Position numbers and translations under genes: made by a program
Shown: positions 34,862 to 43,739 of the stretch, piece after piece
Position numbering within the stretch: the stretch's first letter is position 1
How the letters are laid out: every line of letters starts with the position of its first letter
NCBI GenBank assembly: GCA_963783245.1
Contig: CAWAMS010000004.1
Span: 186,001 to 250,000, forward strand
Length of the DNA stretch: 64,000 nucleotides
Reading direction: 5' to 3'
From: Bog-473 sp963783245
GTDB taxonomy: Bacteria; Actinomycetota; Acidimicrobiia; Acidimicrobiales; RAAP-2
Notes under the pieces: model-generated
Databases searched by the model: none
What the model was told of the DNA's origin: nothing
The model's input: the letters and a program-made list of their open reading frames with translations, nothing else

Positions 34862-35680
34862 ACTGCCGCCCTCAGCTATCGAGCAGACCAAAATGGCGAC
34901 GGGGTGGGCCGCCGCCAGCTGAGCCAGCCCCGGATCGCGGAAATGATCGCCGACTCCCTGCGGCGCCGGATCCTGGCCGGCGAGCTCAATGACGGCGATG
35001 TACTGCCGAAGGTCGACGACCTTCTCCTCGAGTTCCCTGTCAGCAAGCCGTCGATCCGGGAGGCCATGCGCATCCTCGAGACGGAGGGGCTGCTTTCAGT
35101 CCGTCGTGGCAACGTCGGCGGCGCGGTGATCCACACGCCAAAGGCCAAAGTGGCGGCCTACATGCTCGGAATGGTCCTCCAGGCCCAGGGCACGCCGCTC
35201 GAGGACCTGGCGGCGGCACTGTCGGACTGTGAGCCGGCGTGCGCGGCCAAGGCGGCGGAGCTCAGCCTGCACGACAAGAGCCTCGTGGCCACGTTGACCA
35301 AGCTCAACGAGGAGCTCGAAGCCGAACTGTCCGACGGTCCGGCCTTCACCCGCCTCGCCCGTCGCTTTCACGACGCGGTGGTCCAGGGATGTGGCAACGC
35401 CACGCTGGCGTTGGTCGCCGGATCACTCGAGACCTTGTGGTCGAATCACGAGTCGAATTGGGCCGAGACGACGAATGCGCACGGCGAGTACCCCAACCTG
35501 CCGGCACGAAAGAGCGTCCTCCGCACCCACGTGAAGATCACCGAGGCGATCGAGGAGGGCGACGCTCCGAGGGCCCGTCACCTGGTGGCCCAGCACCTGC
35601 AGGAGTCGCAGCGCTACGTCCTCTCACAAGGGGCGAAGCAGCGCATCACGGTGGAAGGTTTGTCGAAGGCTCCCTGGTAG
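34859..35680 (+). CDS. GntR/FadR-type (FCD) transcriptional regulator
   Basis: A 273-residue regulator from GTG 34859. The winged HTH covers about residues 20-90 (MIADSLRRRILAGELNDGD, then VSKPSIREAMRILETEGLL and VRRGNVGGAV). It is followed by an FCD helical domain with LARRFHDAVVQGCGN, where histidine residues usually hold a metal or acid ligand, and HLVAQHLQESQRYV. GTG 34859 was preferred because TAAGAT lies 7 nt upstream. ATG 34838 and 34841 are in frame but would sit upstream of that promoter. It is divergent from the hyu operon and 8 nt from the convergent ACAD gene. Confidence 0.87.
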   Translation: MTAALSYRADQNGDGVGRRQLSQPRIAEMIADSLRRRILAGELNDGDVLPKVDDLLLEFPVSKPSIREAMRILETEGLLSVRRGNVGGAVIHTPKAKVAAYMLGMVLQAQGTPLEDLAAALSDCEPACAAKAAELSLHDKSLVATLTKLNEELEAELSDGPAFTRLARRFHDAVVQGCGNATLALVAGSLETLWSNHESNWAETTNAHGEYPNLPARKSVLRTHVKITEAIEEGDAPRARHLVAQHLQESQRYVLSQGAKQRITVEGLSKAPW

Positions 35681-35687
35681 GGCTGGC

Positions 35688-36893
35688 TCAGAGCCCGATG
35701 AGGGCAGCGAGGTGCAGCGCATGGTCGACCGGCGTGCCCAGCAGCTGACGATCCGTCGTGACCCGCCGCAGGTAGAGGTGCAGATCGTGCTCCCACGTCA
35801 CGCCGATGCCACCGTGCATCTGGATGCAGTCCTGGACGATGTCGGGAGCCTTGCGTCCCACGTAGAGCTTGGCCGTACTCACCAGTCGGGCCGCTGACGG
35901 GGAATCCCCGGCCACTGCGGCCACCGCACCGTCGACCGCCGCACGCGACGCCTCGATCCAGAGCTTCATGTCAGCCAACCGGTGCTTGAGGACCTGGTAG
36001 GACGCGAGTGGCCGGCCGAAGGAGCATCGTTCGGCGGTGTACTCGAGCGTCATCTCGAACGCGCGGGCCGCTGCGCCGACCATCTCTGCGCACTGCACGA
36101 TATTGGCGATGTGCACCTGGCGCTGCAGTACGGACCGGCCGCGTGCTGCACCGACGATCACCGACGAGGCGGGGACGACGACACCGTCGAACGTGAGATC
36201 GGCGTGGCGGCGGACCAGATCGAGGCTCCGTGCGCGCTCGGTCCGCATGCCGGCGATCCCGGCCGGGACGAGCACGTGGAGCACGGCACCGTCCATGCAG
36301 GCCGCGACAATGAAGCGGTCGCTGTCGGCGCCGGACTCGATGGCGCGTGCGGTCCCTGTCAGCTCCAGCGATGAGCCACGGACCGGGGTGCCGAGGGATC
36401 TGGCGGTCACCGGCAGGCTCGCGCCCAACCACGGCTGCTCGCCGCCACCGCCGCCCTCGCCCACCACCCAGCCGCAGACGGCGGTGCCCGACAGGGTGGC
36501 CTCCAGAATTGCTGTGCAACCTGCCCGGGCGTCCGCATCGGCGACAGACAACGTCCAGGCTGCCACGCTCACCGGAAGCAAGGGTCCCGGCGAGACGAGA
36601 CGTCCACGCTCCTCGGCCACGATGGCCAGCTCGGCCAAGCCCCCCAAACCGGCGACGTCTGCGGCATCGGTGCCTCCGGTCGGGCCGGGATCAGCGGCCG
36701 ACCCACCCAGCTTCTCGGGCACGAGCAGTGAGGCCCAGCCCAGTTCGGCCGCCCGGCGCCACCAGTCCCGATCGAAGCCAGCTGGGCTCTTGTCACCCCA
36801 GAGGCGCACCGTCGTCAGCGGAGCGGTGTCCTCCAGAAACCTACGGGTGATGGCCTGAAGCTGCTGCTGCTCCTCGGTGGCGTCGAATCTCAC
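35688..36893 (-). CDS. Acyl-CoA dehydrogenase, catalytic-type subunit
   Basis: A 401-residue ACAD from GTG 36893. The C-terminal stretch IQMHGGIGVTWEHDLHLYLRR includes the Glu usually assigned as catalytic base in FadE subunits of this type. The middle has ERGRLVSPGPLLPVS and YTAERCSFGRPLASYQVLKHRLADM, the standard ACAD helix. It follows the second ACAD gene (36901) by 7 nt. Adjacent unlike ACAD genes are the mark of heterotetrameric acyl-CoA dehydrogenases in sterol and bulky side-chain catabolism, with complementary half-sites. A glycine/proline-rich loop near residues 90-110 is longer than usual. Confidence 0.87.
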   Translation of the reverse strand: MRFDATEEQQQLQAITRRFLEDTAPLTTVRLWGDKSPAGFDRDWWRRAAELGWASLLVPEKLGGSAADPGPTGGTDAADVAGLGGLAELAIVAEERGRLVSPGPLLPVSVAAWTLSVADADARAGCTAILEATLSGTAVCGWVVGEGGGGGEQPWLGASLPVTARSLGTPVRGSSLELTGTARAIESGADSDRFIVAACMDGAVLHVLVPAGIAGMRTERARSLDLVRRHADLTFDGVVVPASSVIVGAARGRSVLQRQVHIANIVQCAEMVGAAARAFEMTLEYTAERCSFGRPLASYQVLKHRLADMKLWIEASRAAVDGAVAAVAGDSPSAARLVSTAKLYVGRKAPDIVQDCIQMHGGIGVTWEHDLHLYLRRVTTDRQLLGTPVDHALHLAALIGL

Positions 36894-36900
36894 CTGCGTC

Positions 36901-38130
36901 TCACCGCCTGGCGCTCGCAACGTTGTGGGGCACCGAATCGAAGGGGATGCCCACGTCGGTGGCCAGTTCACGGGGGAGCCCGAGGACCCTCTCCGAGATG
37001 ATGTTGCGTTGCATCTCGATGCTTCCACCGGCCAACGCTGCCGCTTGGCGCATGAGGAATTGATTGCCCACTTTCCCGGATGCCGACGTCGTCCATACGG
37101 CGAGACCAGCGCCGACGATGTCAGCGCTGGCGTTCGAGCACTGCACAACCTTGGTGATCTCGAACAACCGGAGCAGTGATCCGAACGTGGGCTCCAGTGC
37201 ACCCGTGCCGATGCCGGTGTTGATACGCTCGACGAGGTTGTCCTGAATCGCATCGAGCGCGTGCGCCTCGGCGACGAGGGCCCGCACACGTGGGTCCTGC
37301 GCGTTGCCGCAGTGACGGGCCAGCTCGACCAGTTCCTCCGCTGTGGGCGCGACGGGTGTCCCCTCCGCCACGAACCCGTACGTGAACGGCGAGGCCGCAC
37401 CGGCGAGATTGCGCTCATGGGTGAGGAGGCGACTCGCCACCTGCCATCCTGCGTTCTCGTCGCCCAAGATGTCGGTGGCGTCGATCGCCACGTCGGTCAG
37501 GAACTCCTGACAGAACTCGGCCTCACCGTTCGCCTGCACGATCGGCTCGATGTCGATGCCGGGTTGCGCCAATTCGATGACACACATTGTCAATCCGCGA
37601 TGCTTGGGCACGGACCAGTTGGAGCGGGCCAGGCAGAGGGCGAAGTCGGAGAAGTGCGCCCCCGTGCTCCAGATCTTCGACCCGTTCAGGATCAACTGGT
37701 CGCCGTCGCGGGTTGCCCGCGTGAGACAGCCCGCCAGATCGGATCCGCTGGCCGGCTCACTCAGGAGCTGCACCCAGAGCTCGTCGCCGCGCAGGATGGC
37801 CGGAATGTGCCGAAGCTTCTGTTCCTCGGTGCCGAAATCGAGGATGGTCGGGCCGAGAATCCCGAGCGTGACGTTGCACAGCGTCGGCAACTCGTACCCT
37901 GCCGCCTCTTCGTTGAACGCATCTTGGAAGTCGGGCGTGAGCCCTCGCCCGCCGTACGCCACCGGGTAGGTGAGACCGGCGAACCCTCCCTCGAACAGGA
38001 GCCGCTGCAGAAACCGGTGCCGGACTGGATCGCGGTCCGCACCGGTGCGCGGCAGGCCGTCCTCCTTGGGAAAGTTGGCCGAGAGCCACGTGCGGAGCTC
38101 GGTTCGGAAGGACGCGATGTCCTGCTGCAT
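36901..38130 (-). CDS. Acyl-CoA dehydrogenase, FAD-binding-type subunit
   Basis: A 409-residue ACAD, intact. GGFAGLTYPVAYGGRGL near residue 50, LLSEPASGSDLAG near 120, LNGSKIWSTGAHFSDFALC and the end GGSIEMQRNIISERVLGLPRE, which contacts FAD, are clear. It lacks an obvious catalytic Glu in the C-terminal region, complementing the gene at 35688. ATG 38130 is the likely start. A TCTAAGAT box at 38171-38178 (minus strand) may be its -10. The pair probably acts on a branched or polycyclic acyl-CoA. Confidence 0.87.
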   Translation of the reverse strand: MQQDIASFRTELRTWLSANFPKEDGLPRTGADRDPVRHRFLQRLLFEGGFAGLTYPVAYGGRGLTPDFQDAFNEEAAGYELPTLCNVTLGILGPTILDFGTEEQKLRHIPAILRGDELWVQLLSEPASGSDLAGCLTRATRDGDQLILNGSKIWSTGAHFSDFALCLARSNWSVPKHRGLTMCVIELAQPGIDIEPIVQANGEAEFCQEFLTDVAIDATDILGDENAGWQVASRLLTHERNLAGAASPFTYGFVAEGTPVAPTAEELVELARHCGNAQDPRVRALVAEAHALDAIQDNLVERINTGIGTGALEPTFGSLLRLFEITKVVQCSNASADIVGAGLAVWTTSASGKVGNQFLMRQAAALAGGSIEMQRNIISERVLGLPRELATDVGIPFDSVPHNVASARR

Positions 38131-38166
38131 TTCGGACCTCGGCTAGGTGATGCTGGCGGGCAAGCT

Positions 38167-38178
38167 GATAATCTTAGA
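38167..38178. promoter_or_regulatory. Overlapping divergent -10 boxes
   Basis: GATAAT on the plus strand (38167-38172) and TCTAAGAT on the minus strand (38178-38171) overlap in the 172 bp gap between the ACAD pair and the SDR. TCTAAGAT recurs at 42517-42524 upstream of the Rieske gene. Both are reasonable sigma-A-type -10 elements. No experimental support can be given. Confidence 0.35.
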
Positions 38179-38302
38179 CAACAAGACGGGGGGTCCGAAG
38201 ATGGCCAGAACCGAGCTGCCCGCGACCCGGGCCGTCGTGCCGTGAGTCCCGGCCACAGCCACAGCCGCCGCAGCAGCTTCGGGCGGGCGTCTCCAGGGGA
38301 AA

Positions 38303-39116
38303 GTGGCGATCATCACCGGCGCGGCGCGCGGGCAGGGGCGCTCCCACGCCGTGCGGCTGGCCGAAGAAGGCGCCGACATCATCGCTGTCGACATCTGCGC
38401 GCAGATCGATTCGGTTGCCTACCCCATGGCGACACCGGTGGACCTGCAGGAGACGGTGCGCCTGGTGGAGGATCTCGACCGCAGGATCGTGGCACACCAG
38501 GCCGATGTCCGCGACGGTGCCACGTTGCAACGCATCGCCGCGGAGGCCGTGGCCACATTCGGCCACATCGACATCGTCGTCGGCAACCAGGGGATCTTCT
38601 CTGCGGCCGCGCTGACGTGGGAGCTCTCCGATGCCCAGTGGCACGACACGCTGGACGTCAATCTCACCGGCTATTTCGAACTGGTCCGGGCGGTCGTGCC
38701 CGTCCATGATCGAGGCCGGCCGGGGCGGGTCGATCATCTTCACCAGCTCGCTGCTCGGCACGAAGGGGGCCTGGCACATGTCGCACTACGCCGCGGCGAA
38801 GCACGGCGTGCTGGGCCTCATGCAGTGCCTGGCCCACGAGCTGGCGCCGCACATGATCCGCGTGAACACCATCAATCCGACCATGGTGTTCACCCCGATG
38901 ATCGACAACGAGTCGGCATTCCGCCTGTTCCGCCCCGACCTCGCGGCGCCGACGCTCGAGGACTTCGCCGTCCCCTCGCAGACCGCCAACCTGCTCCCCA
39001 TCCCGTGGGTCGACGCGGTCGACATCTCGAATGCTGTCGTCTGGCTGGCCTCTGACGAGGCCCGCTACGTCACCGGGGTTGCCCTTCCCATCGACGCCGG
39101 CGCCGGCGCCAAGTAA
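38303..39116 (+). CDS. Mycofactocin-type SDR oxidoreductase (frameshift; N terminus uncertain)
   Basis: About 271 residues of the mycofactocin-coupled SDR group. TGAARGQGRSHAVRLAEEGAD is the same signature as the gene at 27675, followed by the inserted MATPVDLQETVRLVEDL. One indel near 38700 shifts the frame before GGSIIFTSSLLG, and the Tyr/Lys active site HYAAAKHG follows. GTG 38303 is the first usable start, but conserved GRLQGK lies just upstream in frame. Further back, ATG 38201 is in frame but is separated by TGA 38243, so the true N terminus is probably damaged. Role: alcohol or ketone redox with tightly bound NAD. Confidence 0.8.
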
Positions 39117-39174
39117 CCACCGCGACCACTGCTTGCTACGTTACAGAGAGCCACCACGCACCGGGGGAGAAGAG

Positions 39175-40348
39175 ATGCCCGTAGCGAATCTGATAATCGA
39201 CTCCGACAGTCATGTGACCGAGCCGGCCGATGTCTGGACGGCCCGGGTCCCGAAGAAGTACGTCGATGACGTGCCACACGTCGAGCGGGTCGACGGTGCC
39301 GACATCTGGGTGCTGCAGAACAAGCGCATCGGCTCCGTCGGGACCTCGGCGCCAGCCGGATGGCCCACCTTCCCCGGGAACTATCCGCCGACCTACGCCG
39401 ATTGCCATCCGGCGGCCTCGAATGCGACGGCGCGGCTGGCCTACATGGACGAGGCGGGCATCTGGGCCCAGGTGCTCTATCCCAACGTCGGGGGTTTCGG
39501 CAGCGAGAACTTCCTCGCCATGGACGACGATGAGCTCAAGCTCCTGAGCGTGCGGGCCTACAACGACTTTCTCATGGAGTGGTGCGGGGCCGATTCCCGT
39601 CGGCTCCTCGCCGTGCTCGCCACCCCGTTCTGGGATGTGGAGGCCACGGTGCGCGAAGTCTTGCGCTGCGCCGACGCCGGCGCCCGGGGAATTCTGTTCA
39701 CCGGCGAGCCGCAGCGCTACGGGCTTCCGGTGTTGGGAAGCCGCCACTGGGATCCCCTGTGGGCGGTCGCCCTCGAGACGGGCCTGCCCGATCCACTTCC
39801 ACATCGGCAACGCCGGCGATCTGCCGAGCGTCATGACGCCCGAGCGCTACGAGACGCATGGCATCGCGGGCGCGCAGGCCTACGGGGCGGTCGACCTCTT
39901 CATGAAGAACGGCGTCCAATGCGCCGATCTGATCACGTGCGGCATGTTGCCCCGCTGGCCCGGTCTGAAGTTCGTCTCGGTCGAGAGCGGGATGGGTTGG
40001 CTGCCATTCGTGCTCGAGGCCTCCGACTACAGCTGGCTCGGTGCGTTCCGCCCGGGCCGGGAGAGGACAGCCGAGGACGTCCTGCCTTCCGAACTGTTCC
40101 GCGAGCATGTCTACGTGACGTACTGGTTCGAGCGGTTGGCCCCCCGCTACTTCCTCGACCTCATCCCGGTGGACAACGTCCTCTTCGAGACGGACTTCCC
40201 CCACACGACGTGCCTCTTCGGGGACATCGACAAGACGATTGCGGCCAATCTCGGCCACGTCGCCGAGGACGTGCGGCGCAAGATCCTCTGGGAGAACGCG
40301 GCCAAGCTCTACGGCATCGAGGCTCCCCCCGAGAGTTGGCCGGCCTGA
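39175..40348 (+). CDS. Amidohydrolase-2 family protein (one frameshift)
   Basis: About 390 residues of the ACMSD-like amidohydrolase group. It starts IIDSDSHVTEP, the subgroup form of the first metal motif. RRLLAVLATPFWDVE and GARGILFTGEP follow in the first frame. A single indel near 39785 moves to the frame with FHIGNAGDLP, ESGMGWLPFVLEA and FETDFPHTTCLF, the later metal ligands. ATG 39175 has GGGGGAGA upstream. Related proteins decarboxylate or hydrolyse ring-cleavage products. Three paralogues are in the window. Confidence 0.8.
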
Positions 40349-40409
40349 TCGGCTGTCGGGCCGGTACGGAGGGGACGCTCATCGCCCAGGGCGCTCATCG
40401 CCCAGTGCG

Positions 40410-41186
40410 TTAATCGACCAGGGCCGGAAGGTGTGACGTGAACCCGCCGTCCACGGCGATGACTTCGCCGGTGATGAACGAGGCCTCGTCCGAGAAGAGG
40501 AAGGACACGACTTCGGCCACGTCGTTCGTCCGGCCGAGGCGCGCCAGCGCGTTGTGCTCCTGCAGGTACGTCAGCATCTCGGGCTTCACGTTGCGTTCGG
40601 CGGCTTCGGTGAGGATCATGCCCAGCGCGATGGCGTTGCAGCGGATGTTCTGCTTTCCGTAGGCGTTGGCCACGTGGCGGGTGAGCCCGTGCAGCGCAGC
40701 TTTCGAGACCCCGTAAGCAACGCGAATCCTCTCGGCCTTGAGCCCGGCAGCCGACGACGTGTTCACGATGCTGCCCCCGCCCCGCTTCAACATTTCGGGG
40801 ATGGCGTACTTGCACCCGAAGAAGGGCCCGCGCAAGTTGATCGCCATCGTCTCGTCCCACACCTCGGTACTGACGTTGACGACATCGTGATCCCGGTGCA
40901 TCTTGGTGGCGGCCGCGTTGTTATGGAGCGCATCGAGCCCTCCGAACGCCGAGACGGCCGCGTCCACCATGGCCTTGACCTGTTCCTCGATGGCCACGTC
41001 GACCCCGACCGCGATGGCGATCCCGCCCTCCTCGCAGATGTCGGCCGCCACTTCTTCGGCCCCCGCCAGTGAATGGCCTGCGACCACGACGGATGCACCG
41101 TGGCGGGCCAACGTCTCGCAGGTCGTCTTGCCGATCCCTGACGCCGCCCCGGTGACGATCGCCACTTTTCCACTCAGATCCGGCAT
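40410..41186 (-). CDS. Short-chain dehydrogenase/reductase (SDR)
   Basis: An intact 258-residue classical SDR. TGAASGIGKTTCETLARHG is the cofactor loop, NNAAATK the NNAG-like motif, and NTSSAAGLKAERIRVAYGVSKAAL gives Ser, Tyr and Lys. GEVIAVDGGFTSHLP is the usual C-terminal end. It likely oxidises a hydroxyacyl-CoA or alcohol. ATG 41186 follows GGGGGG. It is divergent from the ACAD at 41317, with a short inverted repeat at 41221 between them. Confidence 0.9.
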   Translation of the reverse strand: MPDLSGKVAIVTGAASGIGKTTCETLARHGASVVVAGHSLAGAEEVAADICEEGGIAIAVGVDVAIEEQVKAMVDAAVSAFGGLDALHNNAAATKMHRDHDVVNVSTEVWDETMAINLRGPFFGCKYAIPEMLKRGGGSIVNTSSAAGLKAERIRVAYGVSKAALHGLTRHVANAYGKQNIRCNAIALGMILTEAAERNVKPEMLTYLQEHNALARLGRTNDVAEVVSFLFSDEASFITGEVIAVDGGFTSHLPALVD

Positions 41187-41220
41187 CCAGACCCCCCATC
41201 GCGAGAACAGTGCGACTATA

Positions 41221-41234
41221 AACTTTAGAAAGTT
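41221..41234. promoter_or_regulatory. Inverted repeat between SDR and ACAD genes
   Basis: AACTTTAGAAAGTT has perfect 6 bp arms and a 2 nt centre in the 130 bp divergent gap. The flanking CTATAAA gives a TATAGT -10 on the minus strand for the SDR. Likely a regulator site, with the binder unknown. Confidence 0.4.
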
Positions 41235-41316
41235 GGAAGGCCAGTGAGGAGAGCCGCAGGGGCATGCCGATGCGCACGAATCGATCGCTTCCGCCGGTCC
41301 GCGTGCGGGCGCGCTG

Positions 41317-42508
41317 ATGGACCTGCGCGAATCCGAGGACGTCGTTGACTTCCGGGCCGAGGCGTCGGGTTGGCTGGAGGCTCACGCGCCCAGACGGGGG
41401 AGTCCGGACGATTTCACCATCGGGCGTGACCGGGCTTTTGTCGACGGTTGCCGGCGCTGGCAGGCCACCCTTTTCGAGGGTGGCTGGGCCGGGATCTCCT
41501 GGCCGGTCGAATTCGGCGGACAAGGGCGCTCGGCCCTCTTCGATCTGGCCTTCCGCCTTCAGCAGGCTCGATTCGGGGTCTCCGGTGCCGCCTTCGACGT
41601 TGGCATCGGCATGGTCGGTCCCACGCTCATGGTGCATGGCACGCCGGCCCAGAAGGAGCACCACCTGCCCTCGCTGTTGCGCGGCCGGGAAGTGTGGTGC
41701 CAGATGTTCAGTGAGCCCGGGGCCGGATCCGACCTCGCCGGGCTCTCGACCGCGGCCCGGCGCAGATCGGGCGGAGGATGGATCATCAACGGGTCGAAGG
41801 TGTGGACGTCCTACCCGCGGTTCGCCGACTACGCCATTCTCCTGGCCCGCTCGGACCCCGAGCGACCGAAGCACCACGGGCTGACATGCTTCGTGCTCGA
41901 CATGCGCACGCCCGGGATCGAGATCGGCCCGATCCGCCAGATGAACGGCGCGGCCGAGTTCAACCAGGTGTTCCTCACCGACGTGGAGATCCCCGACGAT
42001 GCCGTCATCGGCGAGGTCGACGGTGGCTGGACGGTGGCCAACACCATGCTGCGGCAGCGAGCGCGGGCTTGCCGGTGACGAGTGGCCTGGAGTGCCCGAA
42101 CTGATCGAGATCGCCCGCACACGCGGCCTGGCTACCGACCCGCTGGTGCGTCAGGATATCGCCGCCACCTACGTGGGCCAGGAGATCCTGCGCTACCTGA
42201 ACCTGCGGGTGCAGAGCCGCCTCGGCCGCGGCGAGCCGGTTGGCGCGTTGGCCTCGATCGTGAACCTGTTCTTCGCCGACCATCTTCGCCGCGCGGCCAT
42301 CGTCGGAGCCTCGCTCGCCGGCCCTGCGGTGTTGACCGCCGAGCCCCAGGTCGGGTCGGCCGGCCGCTGGCAGTTCCACCTCCTCACCGCGCCGTCGGTG
42401 CGCATCGCCAGTGGAACCGACGAGATCCAGCGCAACATCCTGGGGGAGCGGGTCCTCGGACTGCCCCGAGAACCGCGCCCGGGGCCCGTTCTCGCAACCT
42501 TGACCTAA
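41317..42508 (+). CDS. Acyl-CoA dehydrogenase (one frameshift)
   Basis: About 397 residues. The first frame covers AGISWPVEFGGQG, MFSEPGAGSDLAGL and NGSKVWTSYPRFADYA up to NTMLRQR. One indel near 42056 moves to the second frame, which begins ERGLAGDEWPGVPELIEIAR and ends GTDEIQRNILGERVLGLPRE. The layout matches the gene at 10013 closely, including the absence of a clear catalytic Glu. It is probably one subunit of a heteromeric dehydrogenase whose partner is not adjacent. ATG 41317 was chosen, and the ribosome site is weak. It ends about 170 bp before the Rieske operon. Confidence 0.82.
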
Positions 42509-42529
42509 TGTTGCAATCTAAGATAAGAC
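42500..42529 (+). promoter_or_regulatory. Candidate promoter of the Rieske operon
   Basis: TTGACC (42500-42505) and TAAGAC (42524-42529) are 18 bp apart, close to the sigma-A pattern. TCTAAGAT overlaps the second box at 42517-42524 and repeats a box found at 38171. The -35 hexamer overlaps the last codons of the ACAD. The leader to ATG 42681 would be about 140 nt. Confidence 0.35.
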
Positions 42530-42680
42530 TGTCGCGTTCCACATTGGCCGTGAACGGGGGATCACAGGGTGGCTGGCCTGGGCGAATTGGCACCGACGTG
42601 TTGCAGCGCCCCACGGGGTGCGTACCGGCTGCCCGAAATCCCTACGTGAACAACCTGTCGTCAACCGAATGGAGTCTGTT

Positions 42681-43739
42681 ATGACCGTCACGAACGACGT
42701 GGCCGAATCGGAAACGCCCCTGTCCGTCTCGACCTACCGCTATCCAACGGGCTGGTACATCGTGGCGAACTCATCCGACGTGTCAGCGGGAACGCTGAAG
42801 ACCCTGCACTACTTCGGTCGCGAGCTGATCTGCTTCCGGGGCGAGTCCGGCACGGTGGCTGTCATGAACGCCTATTGCCAGCACCTCGGCGGCCACATCG
42901 GCGTCGGCGGCAGCGTGGTGGGCGACGAGGTCAAGTGTCCCTGGCATGCCTGGCAGTGGCGTTCGGACGGGACGAACTCGCTGATCCCGTACTCGAAGGA
43001 GGGCTGCAAGAAGTCGGTCCGCATCCGCACGTATCCGACGGTGGAGTGGTGCGGCATGGTGGTCATGTGGTTCGACCGCGACGGTGGCGACCCGACGTGG
43101 AGCCTGCCCGAGGTGCCCGAGCTCGAAACGGGGGACTACTACCCGCTGCACCCACACTCACGCATGATCAACCGTGTCAAGGTCCACCCCCAGATGATCG
43201 TGGAGAACGCGGCAGATCCGTACCACATCGCCCCCGTGCATCACGGAGATCGGCCGGCCGAGACGACGTCCTTCGAGCTGCACGACTACCACCTGCATGC
43301 GACCGTGGACGTGAACTACGGCGGCGGACGTCCCACGACCTGGTTGACGCCGAACGGACCCGTCGACGGCGAGGTCGTCTACGACACCTTCGGGTTGGGG
43401 ATCGGCTTCGTGCGCTTCCCCGAGAACGTCTTGGCCTCGGTGCAGATCACAGGCCACACCCCGGTCGACGAGGAGTACACCGACTACTGGTTCACCATGG
43501 CGTGCGTGCGCGAAGAGGGTGACACCGGTGATGTCCCGACTGGGCGGGCCGCACGCTGGATCGAGTTGCAGCAGGAGATCATCAAGCAGGACTTCTTCAC
43601 GTGGGAGAACATGCAGTACCTCGAGAAGCCGTCGTTTGCCGTCGAAGAAGCGAAGAATTACGCCTCGCTCCGGCGTTGGTGTCGTCGCTTCTATCCCGAA
43701 GACACCTTTATGGAGACCGTCCCTTCGGCGAGCAAGTGA
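42681..43739 (+). CDS. Rieske non-heme iron oxygenase, large subunit
   Basis: An intact 352-residue Rieske oxygenase. The [2Fe-2S] ligands are in CQHLGGHIG and CPWHAW (C-x-H ... C-x2-H), and the mononuclear iron site is in NAADPYHIAPVHHGD. The size and layout resemble ketosteroid 9-alpha-hydroxylase oxygenases (KshA) and related ring hydroxylases, but the substrate is open. ATG 42681 follows GGAG by 7 nt. No reductase or ferredoxin gene is nearby. It leads an operon with two acyl-CoA ligases and a SnoaL-like protein, the next gene beginning at an overlapping GTGA. Confidence 0.88.
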   Translation: MTVTNDVAESETPLSVSTYRYPTGWYIVANSSDVSAGTLKTLHYFGRELICFRGESGTVAVMNAYCQHLGGHIGVGGSVVGDEVKCPWHAWQWRSDGTNSLIPYSKEGCKKSVRIRTYPTVEWCGMVVMWFDRDGGDPTWSLPEVPELETGDYYPLHPHSRMINRVKVHPQMIVENAADPYHIAPVHHGDRPAETTSFELHDYHLHATVDVNYGGGRPTTWLTPNGPVDGEVVYDTFGLGIGFVRFPENVLASVQITGHTPVDEEYTDYWFTMACVREEGDTGDVPTGRAARWIELQQEIIKQDFFTWENMQYLEKPSFAVEEAKNYASLRRWCRRFYPEDTFMETVPSASK

